The position numbers and the translations under genes are program-made. From Verrucomicrobiia bacterium (GTDB taxonomy: Bacteria > Verrucomicrobiota > Verrucomicrobiia > Limisphaerales > Pedosphaeraceae): DNA of 64,000 nt. The notes under the pieces were generated by a model that saw nothing but the letters and a program-made list of their open reading frames with translations, had not been told where the DNA came from and did not search any database. The DNA lies in contig DATAUW010000011.1 in assembly GCA_036268055.1 (NCBI GenBank), positions 62,001 to 126,000 on the forward strand. Direction: 5' to 3'. Numbering within the stretch: position 1 is the first letter of the stretch; every line of letters begins with the position of its first letter. Positions 33,734-44,369 of this stretch are shown here, in pieces.

Positions 33734-36700
33734 ATGAAAACCAACCTTCTCCCGTCAAAATTATTTGTCCCCTTGTTCCTGCTCGCGCTTGTTTCCTGGG
33801 CGTTGCCGGCGCGCGCGCAATCCGTGTGGAGTTCAGTCGCCGGTGTCAATACCGACACCAACTGGAGTGACGCCGCCAACTGGTCGCCGGTGGGTGTGCC
33901 GGGCGCGGCCACAAATGTGTTTTTCACCGATACCGCGGGCGTCAGCGGCACGGGCATCATCAACAGCGTCGTGGATGAGAACCTCACCATCCAGGCGTTG
34001 ATCTTTCGCCAGACCAATACCGTGTTTCATAACCTGCTGATTTCGCCGGGCATCACTTTGACCATCTCGAATTCGGCGGCGGCCACGAACCTTTGGGCGG
34101 GCACCGAGGCGGCCGCGACCAGCCCGACAACCCTGATGTTGACCAATACTATTTCCGGCGCGGGCGGCACGCTGGCGATTACCAGCACGAATGTGGCTTC
34201 AGTCATTTCCGTGCGCCAGACCACGACCGCGGCGGCGGGCTCGCATCTTCAGGTGCTCGATATGTCCGGCCTGGATACCTTTAACGTCAGCATCGGCAAT
34301 CTCTTCGTCGGCGTTTTCGGTGGCACTGCCGTCACACGGCCGCAAGGCCAACTGTTCCTCGCCAAAACCAATAACATAACGGTGCTGGCCGTCGGAACCA
34401 AGACCGCGCCGGCAATGGATATTGGCGACACGGGCGCCAGTCCCGACTCCAACAATTTGCTCGCTCTCGGCATCAGCAACAGCATTGCCGCCGACACCAT
34501 CGAAATCGGCAATCAGCGTTCGAGCGCCACCTTGAAATTCAATCCCTCGTTCGTCGTCAGCAATACGCCGTCATTCCTCCTGCGCGGGCATTCCGGCACG
34601 CGCGTGACCACCTTTAACGTCGGCGACAATTCTTCCGCCACGGCCAACATCGGTTCGGTCACGGTGGGCACGGTGGATTTCAGCGGCGGCATCGTGGATG
34701 CGATGGTGGGTTCGATGATCCTGGGCGATGGCCAGCCCATCACCGGCACCGGCGCGGGAACCGCCACGGGCACATTCACCATGACGGGTGGCAAGTTCGA
34801 TGTGAACACACTGGAACTTGGTTTTCAGAATAATACTGGCGTCACCGCGGTCAACACCGGCACGGCTAATATCAGCGGCGGCACGTTGTCGGTGAATACG
34901 AGTTTGCGCCTGGCATTTTTCGGCGGCTCGGGCGGCCTGACCAAGGGCACGTTGAACATCACCAACGGCACGGTGCAGGCCAACACCATCGTGGCGGGCG
35001 GCGGCACGAGCGCCATCAACATGGTTGGCGGCAAACTCATCGTCACGAACACCATCGGCACCGTGGCAGTGCCTTTGTCCACGCTGGTTGTTGTGAGCGG
35101 GGCGACTTTGCAATTCTCGGTGGGTAGCGGCACGGTGCCGGCTCAGGTTTCGAGCCTCATTACCGATGGCTCCGGTGTGATCAACGTGAGTTCGCTGCCC
35201 GCGATTGCGGCTTATCCGGCGGTGCTTCCGCTCATCGCGTATCAAGGTGGCAGCGGCGCAGGATTCAGTTTCACGGCTGGCAGCCTGCCGGGTACATTCA
35301 CCGGTTACATCACGAACGACAACCTCAGCACGATCTCCGTGGTGATCACGAACGGGCCGAACCTCGCAAGCGTCGTCTGGGCGGGAAACGTCAACAATAT
35401 TTGGGACACGAACACGCTGAACTGGAAAAGCGGCGCTTCACCCGCCAAATACCGCGACGCGGACGTGGTGACTTTTGACGACACGGCGTCCACCGCCAAC
35501 GTCAATGTGTCGGCCATTTTCGCGCCCGAGGCGACTATTTTCAACAATAACTCGGACAACTATTCGTTCACCGGCTCGGGCAGTATCACGGGCATCACCG
35601 GTTTGATTTTGAACGGGACCGACTCGGTCACACTCGCGGAAACCGGCGGCGATAATTTCAGCGGCGGCATTCTGGTAAACAAGGGCTCGATCATTTTGGA
35701 TGACGCGAGCGGCACAATTTCCGGTGGCTTGACCATCGCGGCGGGAGCGACCGCGCAGATTGGCAATGGCGATACGAACGGCACGCTTCCCTCCGGCTCG
35801 CTGGATAACGAAGGCACTTTGATCTTCGACCATTCAGACAATATCGTGGTCGGCGTGGGCATTCCCGGCGCGGGTTCATTGGTGCAGAACGGCTCCGGCA
35901 CGTTGACCTTGGCTGCGGCAAATACCTTTTCCGGCAGCACGACCGTCAATGCCGGAACACTTGTTTTGTCGAACTCCGCCGCGCTCGCCAGCACGTCGCA
36001 AATCAATGTCACCGGCGGCACGCTGGATGTCTCGGGCGTGGCTGGAAAAGTGCAGTTGAACAATCTCAGCCTCACCGGCGCGGGATTGACGGTATCGGCC
36101 AGCGCTACTCAAACGAACCTGTTTGTGAACAGCCTCACACTCGGCGGCGCGAACAACACGATCAATATCGCGTTACTTCCTTCAGTGGCGAGTTATCCCG
36201 CCACGGTGACAGTGCTGCAAACGGCAGGCGGCATTCCCGGGTTTAATTTCCGGCTCGGCACGCTGCCCGCTGGTTCCGCTGGCAGCGTGGCGTTGAGCGA
36301 TGACTCCACGGCCGTGTTGCTCACGCTGACGTCGGGCCCGATCAGTCTGCGTCCCAGTGTCACCTGGGTCGGCCTCGATTTTCTGAACAACGTCAGCACA
36401 AATTGGTCGGACCGTTTGAACTGGCAGTTGCCCGGTGAGCCGGTGGCCGGTGACAATGTTATTTTTAACAACAACGCGATCTCGATCAACGGGTCGGCGG
36501 TTTCAACCCCGGGCGGCGGCATCGCCAGCCTCATTAGCGCGTATCTCGACAACATCGTGGATGCCAATTTTTCCATCGCGTCGCTCACTTACACGAACGC
36601 CGGTGGATTGTTCCACAATACTTTCATCAACAGCGGCTCGAAGCTGACGGTCACGAATCATCTGATCGTGGGTGGATTCGACACGGGTTCAACCCTCACC

Positions 36701-38203
36701 CAAGTCGGCGTGTCCATCTCGGGAACCAACGCGACGCTTGACGTGGAAAACACGAACGGCACCGTGCAGGTTTGGCTGGGCTCCGGATCAGCGATTCTCC
36801 CGGCGGCGATGCTCGATCTGTCCGCGCTGGATACATTCACCGCGAACATCAGCCAACTCGGCGTGGGCGCATGCACGACGAATAACGCGGTCAATCGTCC
36901 CGGCGGCATTCTCTACCTGGCGCGCACGAACACGATCAACTGCACGATCCCGACCACTGCCGCCGAGACTGGTTCGACGACGGGCAACCTGGGGTTGATC
37001 GTCGGCGATTGCAATCAGAACAACGGCTCGACCTCGACCCTTTTCCTGGGCCAGGTCAATTCGATTTCCGCGGACGCTGTGGCCATCGCGCGCCAAAAAA
37101 CCACCGCGAGTATGAGTTTCAATCCTGCGCTGGTGAACATTGCGCCGTATCCGACGGTGACGTTCAAGGGCTTCACCACGGGCATCGTTTCCAACTTTGA
37201 CGTGGGTGACGGCGTCGGCAATACCGGAACGACCGCAGGCACGGGCACGGTGGATTTGACCGGCGGCATCGTGACCGCCACGGTGGACATGCTGAATGTC
37301 GGCCGCGCTTCCGCTGGCACCAATGGCTCTGGAACGACGACGGGCGTGATGGGATTTGACGCCGGCACAATCACCGCCAACACGGTAAATATCGGCATCC
37401 AGCCTGTCACTGGCTCCAAGGCGGGCGTGGGCACGATGAACGTCAATAGCAACAGCACCATTGGCGAAGCGGCCACGCTGGTGGTGAATGGCGATTTGAA
37501 TATCGGCGTCAGTGCTGGCGGCGCCAGTGCGGCTTCCACGGGCGGCACGTTGAACATCAATGGCGGCACGGTTCAAACCGCGAACATCATCGTGGGGACG
37601 AACACTTCGCCAAGCATCATCAACCTGACTTCCGGCACGCTGGCGATCACCGGAACCGCAGGTTCGCCCGATGCGCCGATCACGACGTTGAACCTTTCCG
37701 GCAACCTGCAACTCAACGTCAATGGCGGGGCGAATGTCACCAACATCGTGGCCACGAGCGTGAACGCCGGTGGCGCCATTTCGCTGCAGATCAATTCGCT
37801 CTTCAATGTGACCGCGGGTGTCGTTTATCCGCTCATCAGCTACCCGGTCGGCAGCAGCGACCCGTTCTCCAGCTTGAGCCTCACCTTGCCTTCGGGCTAT
37901 GTCGGCGTGCTGGTGGACAACAGCGCCACAGGCATCGTCGGTTTGCAGTTGAGCACGGTGCCGGTGGTTCACGCGGCGCGTCTGACCAGTATCAGCCTGA
38001 GTGGAACGACGTTGAACATCACGGGAACCGGCGGTTCGGCCAATGGGCAGTTTGTTCTGCTGGGCTCGACTAATATCACCACGCCGTTGAATCAGTGGAC
38101 GCCCATCCTGACCAACAGCTTCGATGGCAGCGGCAATTTGAACCTGTCCACGAACATCGTTAATCCTGCGGTACCGGTAGAGTTCTATATCCTGTTGCAA
38201 TAA
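33734..38203 (+). CDS. Giant surface protein with autotransporter-associated strand repeats
   Basis: Exported protein of 1,489 residues. The ATG at 33734 gives a signal peptide, [20 protein letters not shown], cut near RAQS. The mature protein is rich in Thr, Gly, Asn and Ser beta-helix sequence. A canonical autotransporter-associated repeat is seen near residues 720-760 ([28 protein letters not shown]). Two large modules repeat each other: [20 protein letters not shown] near 175 and [20 protein letters not shown] near 1,025. There is no C-terminal translocator barrel; the protein ends in a LGSTNIT...VEFYILLQ domain common in Verrucomicrobia surface proteins. A terminator-like hairpin follows directly. 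An adhesin or matrix role is inferred. Confidence 0.9.
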   Translation: MKTNLLPSKLFVPLFLLALVSWALPARAQSVWSSVAGVNTDTNWSDAANWSPVGVPGAATNVFFTDTAGVSGTGIINSVVDENLTIQALIFRQTNTVFHNLLISPGITLTISNSAAATNLWAGTEAAATSPTTLMLTNTISGAGGTLAITSTNVASVISVRQTTTAAAGSHLQVLDMSGLDTFNVSIGNLFVGVFGGTAVTRPQGQLFLAKTNNITVLAVGTKTAPAMDIGDTGASPDSNNLLALGISNSIAADTIEIGNQRSSATLKFNPSFVVSNTPSFLLRGHSGTRVTTFNVGDNSSATANIGSVTVGTVDFSGGIVDAMVGSMILGDGQPITGTGAGTATGTFTMTGGKFDVNTLELGFQNNTGVTAVNTGTANISGGTLSVNTSLRLAFFGGSGGLTKGTLNITNGTVQANTIVAGGGTSAINMVGGKLIVTNTIGTVAVPLSTLVVVSGATLQFSVGSGTVPAQVSSLITDGSGVINVSSLPAIAAYPAVLPLIAYQGGSGAGFSFTAGSLPGTFTGYITNDNLSTISVVITNGPNLASVVWAGNVNNIWDTNTLNWKSGASPAKYRDADVVTFDDTASTANVNVSAIFAPEATIFNNNSDNYSFTGSGSITGITGLILNGTDSVTLAETGGDNFSGGILVNKGSIILDDASGTISGGLTIAAGATAQIGNGDTNGTLPSGSLDNEGTLIFDHSDNIVVGVGIPGAGSLVQNGSGTLTLAAANTFSGSTTVNAGTLVLSNSAALASTSQINVTGGTLDVSGVAGKVQLNNLSLTGAGLTVSASATQTNLFVNSLTLGGANNTINIALLPSVASYPATVTVLQTAGGIPGFNFRLGTLPAGSAGSVALSDDSTAVLLTLTSGPISLRPSVTWVGLDFLNNVSTNWSDRLNWQLPGEPVAGDNVIFNNNAISINGSAVSTPGGGIASLISAYLDNIVDANFSIASLTYTNAGGLFHNTFINSGSKLTVTNHLIVGGFDTGSTLTQVGVSISGTNATLDVENTNGTVQVWLGSGSAILPAAMLDLSALDTFTANISQLGVGACTTNNAVNRPGGILYLARTNTINCTIPTTAAETGSTTGNLGLIVGDCNQNNGSTSTLFLGQVNSISADAVAIARQKTTASMSFNPALVNIAPYPTVTFKGFTTGIVSNFDVGDGVGNTGTTAGTGTVDLTGGIVTATVDMLNVGRASAGTNGSGTTTGVMGFDAGTITANTVNIGIQPVTGSKAGVGTMNVNSNSTIGEAATLVVNGDLNIGVSAGGASAASTGGTLNINGGTVQTANIIVGTNTSPSIINLTSGTLAITGTAGSPDAPITTLNLSGNLQLNVNGGANVTNIVATSVNAGGAISLQINSLFNVTAGVVYPLISYPVGSSDPFSSLSLTLPSGYVGVLVDNSATGIVGLQLSTVPVVHAARLTSISLSGTTLNITGTGGSANGQFVLLGSTNITTPLNQWTPILTNSFDGSGNLNLSTNIVNPAVPVEFYILLQ

Positions 38204-38212
38204 GTTGTGCGA

Positions 38213-38251
38213 TTGGCCGCCGGCTGTGTTTGGCATCCGGCGGCCAAATCT
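38213..38251 (+). terminator. Intrinsic terminator-like hairpin after the surface gene
   Basis: TTGGCCGCCGG and CCGGCGGCCAA form a perfect 11-pair stem with a 13-base loop (38213-38247), followed by ATCTTTTATC. It ends 26 bases before the prepilin ATG, so it may also modulate that gene. Confidence 0.65.
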
Positions 38252-38273
38252 TTTATCAGCCGGAAGTCGTATC

Positions 38274-39023
38274 ATGAAACGAAATTTGCGGTCGCGCGCC
38301 TTCACGTTGATTGAGCTTCTGGTAGTCATCGCGATCATCGCCATCCTCGCGGGTTTGCTCTTGCCCGCACTGGCGAGCGCCAAGGAAAAAGCCAAGCGCC
38401 TGCAATGCCTGAACAATTTGAAGCAGGTGGGCATCGGCGTGAACGTGTATGCCAGCGACAGCGACGACCGCCTTTTTTCGCCGCGACCTGTTAATAGCAC
38501 GCCGGCCAAATATAATCTGCACGCGCTGAATGACGATACCGCGACTGAATCAAAGTCCGTCAATCTCGACCCGACACAAACGAACAGTTCGTCTATTTGG
38601 GTTTGCCCGGAACTTAATCACGGACTCGCGAGTTATAATAACACCACCACGCCGCCGCAGTGGCAGATCGGTTATCAATATCTGGGTGGAGTTAGTAACT
38701 GGTTCAATTTGCAAGGGAGTTTTGCGGCGTTAAGTCCGCTGCGGCTCGGCACCGCTTCGCCTTCGTGGGTGGTTGCGGCGGAAGACATCATGTATAACGG
38801 CTCGAGTTGGTCCGCGAATCATAAGCGCGCGGGCGCCGCGTATCCCGACGGCGGCAATCACCTGCTGGTGGATGGCTCGGTGTCCTGGATCAAGATCGAG
38901 AGACTTTATCAGGTCACGACTTACGACACCTCCGATCATCTCTGGTATTTTTACCAGGCCGACCTCTCGACGATCCCCGCCACGCAACTCGCGCTCCTCA
39001 AGTGGAAGCCGGCGCCTCCGTGA
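38274..39023 (+). CDS. Prepilin-type N-terminal domain protein
   Basis: A 249-residue pseudopilin-like protein from the ATG at 38274. [20 protein letters not shown] with [20 protein letters not shown] is the class III signal and helix seen also at 1591. The C-terminal half carries a DG motif ([12 protein letters not shown]) with a preceding His, like the H-X9-DG family but with different spacing. It follows the giant surface gene by 70 bases with a hairpin between them. Pairing of a surface protein and a pseudopilin gene is common in this phylum; the link is unknown. Confidence 0.9.
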   Translation: MKRNLRSRAFTLIELLVVIAIIAILAGLLLPALASAKEKAKRLQCLNNLKQVGIGVNVYASDSDDRLFSPRPVNSTPAKYNLHALNDDTATESKSVNLDPTQTNSSSIWVCPELNHGLASYNNTTTPPQWQIGYQYLGGVSNWFNLQGSFAALSPLRLGTASPSWVVAAEDIMYNGSSWSANHKRAGAAYPDGGNHLLVDGSVSWIKIERLYQVTTYDTSDHLWYFYQADLSTIPATQLALLKWKPAPP

Positions 39024-39098
39024 CGACCACTGAAGCTGGCAAAGGCTGGTCGAGTTAGGTGTTTTCGAGTCAATACAGTTACTCGCAGTTGAAGCGGT

Positions 39099-39893
39099 TT
39101 GACAGCCGCAGATGATTACTCCAATCTGGCCGCAGTGAATCCTCTGACCTTGTCTCTGTTATGCCTGGTTGGATTGTGGCTGGCGCCGAGTTCCGGTTTT
39201 GCCACGGAACCTGAAGCCCTTCCTCAACCGGATTCACGCACATCTCAGAATCTCCTTGGTTGGACGGTGCGGGTGGACGACCGGCTGTTGCAGTCCACGA
39301 ATCAGGAACTGGGGCGGCGCGCCTTGCAAATGCTGGAAGCCAAGTTGAGTGACATCGAATATGTCGTGGCAGTGGATCGGCTCGAAAAACTCAAGCGGGT
39401 GGCCATCGTCCTGGACTTGAGTTGCGGACAGCTCCGGTTGATGCAATATCACGTCAGCGCTGACTGGCTGGCGGAGCACGGTTATGCCAGGGAGTTGGCC
39501 AAATGCGTTCACATTCCGCGAGCCGCGGATTTTGCCACGGCCCGGCAAGTGAACGAACAACCCTGGGTCGTCTTGCATGAACTGGCCCATGCGTATCAGG
39601 ATCAAGTGCTCGGCCCCGATGCCCGCATCGTGGACGCTTACGAAAAATTCAAACAAAGCGGCAGCGGTGAAAATGTCCTGCTCTACAATGGCTCGCATGC
39701 CCGGCACTATGCCTTGACCGATTATAAAGAGTTTTTCGCCGAGTTCACTGAAAGCTATTTTGGCCTCAATGATTATTTTCCGTTCAATCGCGCGGAACTC
39801 AAGATCGCGGAACCGGAAATTTATGCCTTAATGGCCAATATCTGGGGGCCGATTCAAACCGGAATTCCGATGCCGGCTGGCCCCAGCCGTTGA
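39099..39893 (+). CDS. Exported HExxH zinc metallopeptidase, ATLF/gluzincin-like
   Basis: A secreted zinc peptidase of 250-264 residues. The frame opens with a TTG at 39099, but a GTG at 39135 gives MNPLTLSLLCLVGLWLAPSS, an ideal signal peptide, and may be the true start. The catalytic motif is HELAHAYQD (HExxH), and the third zinc ligand is probably a Glu in YKEFFAEFTESYFG, the gluzincin pattern seen in anthrax-lethal-factor-like domains. Cysteines are few. Substrate is unknown; autolysis or host/prey protein breakdown are possible. It is followed after 84 bases by another metallopeptidase gene. Confidence 0.75.
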   Translation: MTAADDYSNLAAVNPLTLSLLCLVGLWLAPSSGFATEPEALPQPDSRTSQNLLGWTVRVDDRLLQSTNQELGRRALQMLEAKLSDIEYVVAVDRLEKLKRVAIVLDLSCGQLRLMQYHVSADWLAEHGYARELAKCVHIPRAADFATARQVNEQPWVVLHELAHAYQDQVLGPDARIVDAYEKFKQSGSGENVLLYNGSHARHYALTDYKEFFAEFTESYFGLNDYFPFNRAELKIAEPEIYALMANIWGPIQTGIPMPAGPSR

Positions 39894-39977
39894 GAGCCGG
39901 TGGTTTGTTTCGCTCTCGCCGTATCAAGACAACACTGGTGTAAAAGTAAAAAACAATAATGTCGAATTGAACATTTT

Positions 39978-41393
39978 ATGACTTCAAAACCACTGTCTCA
40001 TAAATCGAACCGCATGCTGGTTAACTCACTGATGACCGCGTTGTCCTGCCTGCTTTTGCCAGTCGCGATCGCTTCGGGTGAAACCAAAATCACCATGGAT
40101 CGCAATAGCAATGACGAGGCGGGCCCGGCATTTAAGTTTCAGCATGTCCCGCCGCCATCGAAAAACGACTCGGGCACGGGCGCCAAGTTCACGGTCATTG
40201 ACGGCGACGGCGATGCGGCGGGCGGCGACCTCAGCCGATTGAATGACGGTGCGCTGCCGAAGGAGGAAGATTCGCCGGGGGACAATTTCTTTTTTGCGGC
40301 TGGCACCGACGGCGGCCGGGTGCTGGTGGATTTGAATCACGCCATCGAAATCAAGCAGGTGAACACGTATTCGTGGCATCCGTCGGATCGCGGGCCGCAG
40401 GTTTATGAACTTTATGCCAGCGACGGCTCATCGGCGGATTTCAACGCGCATCCCGGCAATGGCAAAGACCCCGCCACTTGCGGTTGGGAACTCAAAGGAA
40501 AAGTGGATACGCGTAAACTTTCAGATAATGCCGGTGGCCAATACGGCGTCAGCGTTTCCGATTCCAGCGGCACACTTGGTAAATACCGGTATCTGCTCTT
40601 CGTGATCCACGAAACGGAAAACAACGACACCTTCGGCAACACGTTCTATAGCGAAGTGGATATTGTCGGCAAAGACGACCCCGCGCCGGTCGCCAGCGGA
40701 CCGCACGACGATTCTTTGAACTCCATCACGGTCATGTCCACCGATGGCAAGTGCAAGATCACCATCCAGACCAGCGACGACCAGGCATTGCGAGACTGGG
40801 CGAAGGATAAGCTCGCGCCGGCGATGGCCGAGTGGTATCCGAAATTGGTAGCCATGCTGCCCAGCCCCGACTTCAAACCGGCCACGAACATTAGCGTGGT
40901 CATCAAGCCTGGTCGCGGCGTCGCGGAAACGGGCGGACGCCGGATCAGCGCGAACGCCACGTGGCTCAAGGGCGAAATCAATCGCCAGGCGACTGGCTCC
41001 CTCATCCACGAAGAAGTCCACGTCATCCAGGCTTATGGCGGCGCGCGCCGGAACAATCCCAACGCCACGCGCAACCCCGGCTGGCTGGTGGAAGGCATCG
41101 CGGATTACATCCGCTTTTACCGTTTTGAACCGGAGATGCACGGCGCGGACATCCGCGAACGGGCCATCGCCAACGCCCACTACGACGGCAGTTATCGTGT
41201 GACCGCCAACTTCCTAAATTGGACTTCGGAGAAATACGACAAAGACCTGGTCGTCAAACTAAACGCCGCCATGCGCGAGGGCAATTACTCGAAAGAAATT
41301 TGGAAGACGAGCACTGGAAAAACTTTGGAGGAATTGGGCGACGAGTGGAAGGCGGATTTGCAAAAGAATGTGAAGCCGAAGCAGGCAAGTTAA
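39978..41393 (+). CDS. Secreted metallopeptidase of the basic secretory protein (BSP) family
   Basis: A 471-residue exported protein. The signal peptide lies in residues 12-35 (RMLVNSLMTALSCLLLPVAI). Residues 40-230 look like a galactose-binding/discoidin-like module with a conserved DGDGDAAGGDLSRLNDG start. From about residue 250 the BSP/PF04450-type peptidase domain follows: HEEVHVIQAYGG (HExxH) and GWLVEGIADYIRFY with a third-ligand Glu, then LNWTSEKYDKDLVVKLNAAM. The family occurs in plants and bacteria and is thought to hydrolyse peptides. It sits next to another HExxH protein, so the two may act together on the same extracellular target. Confidence 0.86.
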   Translation: MTSKPLSHKSNRMLVNSLMTALSCLLLPVAIASGETKITMDRNSNDEAGPAFKFQHVPPPSKNDSGTGAKFTVIDGDGDAAGGDLSRLNDGALPKEEDSPGDNFFFAAGTDGGRVLVDLNHAIEIKQVNTYSWHPSDRGPQVYELYASDGSSADFNAHPGNGKDPATCGWELKGKVDTRKLSDNAGGQYGVSVSDSSGTLGKYRYLLFVIHETENNDTFGNTFYSEVDIVGKDDPAPVASGPHDDSLNSITVMSTDGKCKITIQTSDDQALRDWAKDKLAPAMAEWYPKLVAMLPSPDFKPATNISVVIKPGRGVAETGGRRISANATWLKGEINRQATGSLIHEEVHVIQAYGGARRNNPNATRNPGWLVEGIADYIRFYRFEPEMHGADIRERAIANAHYDGSYRVTANFLNWTSEKYDKDLVVKLNAAMREGNYSKEIWKTSTGKTLEELGDEWKADLQKNVKPKQAS

Positions 41394-42295
41394 TGATTTC
41401 GCGCGGGAGAAAAAGTTGTCGCCACAGCGCGGCTTCTGGTCACGGCCAGTAGAACGCCCGCGAGAATGAGCGTCATGCCAAGGGCACTCCAACCGGAGGG
41501 GCGCTCATGCCGCACCAGAAAGCCGAGCAGCAGCGCGATTGCAGGCGTGAAGATGGCGATGAAACTCAGGCTGGTTGCGCTCCACGTTTTGAGCAGCCAG
41601 AAGTAAATGAGAAACGTGACCACGCTTCCGGCAATGGCCAGATAAAAAATCGCGCCCCACGTTGCTCCCGCCGCCGGCAGCCGATAGCCATCGCCAATCG
41701 CCAGGCTGGTCGCCGCGAGGAGCACAGCACCGATGAGCATCGCGGGAGCATTCAACGCGGCGGGGTGAAGCGCATGGCCGTGCCTTTTGCTGGCCAGTGA
41801 GGCGAGCGTGGCGAAGACGGCGGCAACCAGCAACGCGAGCAAATGAATTGCCAGCGACGAATCGAGATGCAGACTGTCGCCGAATAACGCGGCGACGCCG
41901 AGCGTGGCCAGACAGGTTCCGGCGAGTTTGCGGGCCGTGAGACGCTCGGCTGGGAGATAAAGATGCGCACCAATCGCCGTGAGGATTGGCAACACGGAAA
42001 AGACCACAGCCGTGACGCCAGAATCTAAGGATTCTTCACCCCAATAGATCAACCCGTAATCAATCGTGAACAGCGTTGCCGCGACCCAAAAAACGAGCAG
42101 CCATTCCTTGCCTCGCGGCCAGCGCGCGCCGAGGAGCGGAACGAGAAATGCCATGATAGAGCCGGCGATGAAAAAGCGTACGGAAGCGGCGTTGAATGGG
42201 CCGAGATTGCCATAGCCTTCTTTGATAACCAGCCACGTCGAGCCCCAAATGGCGCAGAGGAGGATAAACGAGGCGGGGGCTTTTATGGATGACAT
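41390..42295 (-). CDS. EamA/DMT family permease
   Basis: Inner-membrane drug/metabolite exporter of 301 residues with ten hydrophobic segments and two EamA halves. FILLCAIWGSTWLVIKEGYG is the family N-terminus, and AAVFATLASLASKRHGHAL is in the first part of the second half. It overlaps the upstream BSP peptidase gene tail-to-tail by four bases (41390-41393). It follows the CHASE2 cyclase gene by 51 bases on the same strand, so it may be part of that transcript. Substrate is not predictable. Confidence 0.9.
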   Translation of the reverse strand: MSSIKAPASFILLCAIWGSTWLVIKEGYGNLGPFNAASVRFFIAGSIMAFLVPLLGARWPRGKEWLLVFWVAATLFTIDYGLIYWGEESLDSGVTAVVFSVLPILTAIGAHLYLPAERLTARKLAGTCLATLGVAALFGDSLHLDSSLAIHLLALLVAAVFATLASLASKRHGHALHPAALNAPAMLIGAVLLAATSLAIGDGYRLPAAGATWGAIFYLAIAGSVVTFLIYFWLLKTWSATSLSFIAIFTPAIALLLGFLVRHERPSGWSALGMTLILAGVLLAVTRSRAVATTFSPARNH

Positions 42296-42346
42296 GAGTA
42301 TTGAATCCGCTTTTGCGTTTCGGGATCAAGCTTTCCACATCTGAAG

Positions 42347-44350
42347 TTATTTGTCGTGCAATCTTACGCTTCCATCCCAGCCGTCGCCTATGTCCAGGCG
42401 GACGGTGGCGATCTCCTTCAAATAAAATTGCGCCGGGCCGTCCTTGCCGTCGCGCAGGGCAATCACCTCGCGCATCAATCTCTCGGCGTTGTCGAAATCA
42501 CGCCGGATAAAACATTCCAGTCCCTGGTCAAATCGCGCGAGCCATTCGGGAACTTCCGTGGTTGAGCCCGGGCCGAGCACTTCATAAATTTTCACGGCGA
42601 TTTTTTTTCCCGAGACGATGAATCGCCCAACGCAGCGCAACCGCATTTTTTCACTCAGTTGCAAACGGGTGGATTCGGAAATCAGGATGTCAGTCCCAAG
42701 ATATTTATTTAAACCTTCAAGGCGCGAGGCAAAGTTGGTGGTGTCTCCGATCAGCGTGTAATCAAATCGGAAATCCGATCCAAGATTGCCGGCCAGCACT
42801 TTGCCGGTGTTGATTCCGATGCGTGTGCGGAGCTGCCGCCCTTCGACGCGTTCCTTTCCCGCCTGGTTCATGCCCCACGCCGCGATCACGGCGCGTTCCG
42901 CGTGGCGCTCATCAGCCATCGGCGCGCCCCAAACGGCCATGACGGCATCGCCGATATATTTGATGATCGTCCCTTGCTCGTGGAGAATAACGCGGGTGGT
43001 TTGATTAAAATAAGTGGTCAGTATTTTTGAAACTTCCTGCGGCGCAAGTGATTCGGACATTTTGGTGAAGCCTTCGAGATCTGTGAACATCACCGTGGCC
43101 TCCACTTCGGTGCCGCCCAATGAAAGATCAAACTGGCTGTTCGCGATGCGTTCGGCCATGTATGGCGAAAGGTAAAGACCAAAGGCCTGGCGCAACATCC
43201 GTCTCCGCCGAAACTCAGTCACATATTGATAACCCACCGACCAGACGAGAGCGACCGGGGTTTGCACCATCAGCACGCCCCAATCCCACCAAAGATGAAC
43301 CTTGAGTTGCATCCACACCGCGGTTGCACCCACGATTCCCATCCCGGCGAACGCGAGCAAGGCCGCGTTCCACGGACGCCGTCCGCTCAGGCCAAAGGCG
43401 CAGATAAAACCCCACGCGATAATCAACGCGGCTTGCGCTCGCGGATTCAATTGTTCCAGCCAGTCGCCGTTGATTAAGTTGAGCAAAGTTTGCGCCTGCA
43501 CCTCTGCGCCATAAGACGGCCGTTTGCGCGCGCCGGGCACGCCCGCGCCAAATCGCGAATACGGATTGGCAAATTCGTCTTGTGCCGCGCCGGCCAAAGC
43601 CACATCCGAGCCGCTGCCCACCACAATGATCTTGTCGCGAAAAAATCCCTGCGGAAGGCCGTTCGTTTCCAAAACTTGATTGAGAGCCACGCCTTTGAAG
43701 GAACCGGGTGGCCCATAGTAATTGACCCACCGCTCGCGAAAGCGCGCATTCGGATCATGCGTCGCCGGCGCGCCGAGCAGGCTGGCGGCGGCCCAGGCGG
43801 CGCTGGGTTGTTCCGCCGTGCCCATAAAAATACGGCGCACGACATGATCCGGCACATCGTCCACGTTACATAATCCCGTGACTACGGAGGCTGAAATCGT
43901 GGCGGCCACGGGCGTGACTTCATCCACGGCGATATTCAGTTGATCGGACATGGAAGAGCGCGTGACCACGACGACGCGGCCGAAGGAACGCGCGGCATTG
44001 CTGAATTCCCGGTCCACGACCGGATCGGGATTTGCTTCATCGAAACTGATAAAATCAAAAAAAACCAACCGCGCGCCGTCGCGATGAAGCCGGTCAATCA
44101 GTTGGGTGTAGTAACGCCGGTTCAGTGGCACATCTTCCGGTTCACCCAAGTCGCGTTTGACGCCCGCGTTGACATAGACCATGACGACTTTCGCATCGCC
44201 GCCGGATTGGAACAAAAAGGGGAAATCATAACTAAGCCGTGCGAGGCCATCGCCAAGCGGCAGCAACAGAAAAAGACCGAGTCCGCTGGTCAGTAACGCG
44301 CCGAGCAGGTATGCATAAAAACGCTTTTTAGATTTATGGTCGGCGGCCAT
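42347..44350 (-). CDS. CHASE2-domain adenylate/guanylate cyclase
   Basis: Membrane sensor enzyme of 667 residues that would make cAMP (or cGMP) in response to an external signal. A first helix (FYAYLLGALLTSGLGLFLLL) is followed by a CHASE2 periplasmic sensor (about 40-320) and two or three helices (LIIAWGFICAFGL, VGATAVW). The class III cyclase domain has FTDLEGFTKM (metal Asp), KYIGDAVMAVWGAP (Lys and second metal Asp), and DYTLIGDTTNFASRLE (transition-state Asn/Arg). The catalytic residues are intact; Lys with Thr favours ATP. It starts 20 bases after the 931-residue surface protein gene and is probably cotranscribed with it. Confidence 0.92.
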   Translation of the reverse strand: MAADHKSKKRFYAYLLGALLTSGLGLFLLLPLGDGLARLSYDFPFLFQSGGDAKVVMVYVNAGVKRDLGEPEDVPLNRRYYTQLIDRLHRDGARLVFFDFISFDEANPDPVVDREFSNAARSFGRVVVVTRSSMSDQLNIAVDEVTPVAATISASVVTGLCNVDDVPDHVVRRIFMGTAEQPSAAWAAASLLGAPATHDPNARFRERWVNYYGPPGSFKGVALNQVLETNGLPQGFFRDKIIVVGSGSDVALAGAAQDEFANPYSRFGAGVPGARKRPSYGAEVQAQTLLNLINGDWLEQLNPRAQAALIIAWGFICAFGLSGRRPWNAALLAFAGMGIVGATAVWMQLKVHLWWDWGVLMVQTPVALVWSVGYQYVTEFRRRRMLRQAFGLYLSPYMAERIANSQFDLSLGGTEVEATVMFTDLEGFTKMSESLAPQEVSKILTTYFNQTTRVILHEQGTIIKYIGDAVMAVWGAPMADERHAERAVIAAWGMNQAGKERVEGRQLRTRIGINTGKVLAGNLGSDFRFDYTLIGDTTNFASRLEGLNKYLGTDILISESTRLQLSEKMRLRCVGRFIVSGKKIAVKIYEVLGPGSTTEVPEWLARFDQGLECFIRRDFDNAERLMREVIALRDGKDGPAQFYLKEIATVRLDIGDGWDGSVRLHDK

Positions 44351-44369
44351 GTTGGGCAAGCCAATGCCA

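Noticed and set aside
36788-38563. Minus-strand ORF of 591 codons in the giant surface gene
   Set aside because: Antisense shadow; the sequence is Arg/Ala-rich low complexity and runs over the terminator and into the prepilin gene.
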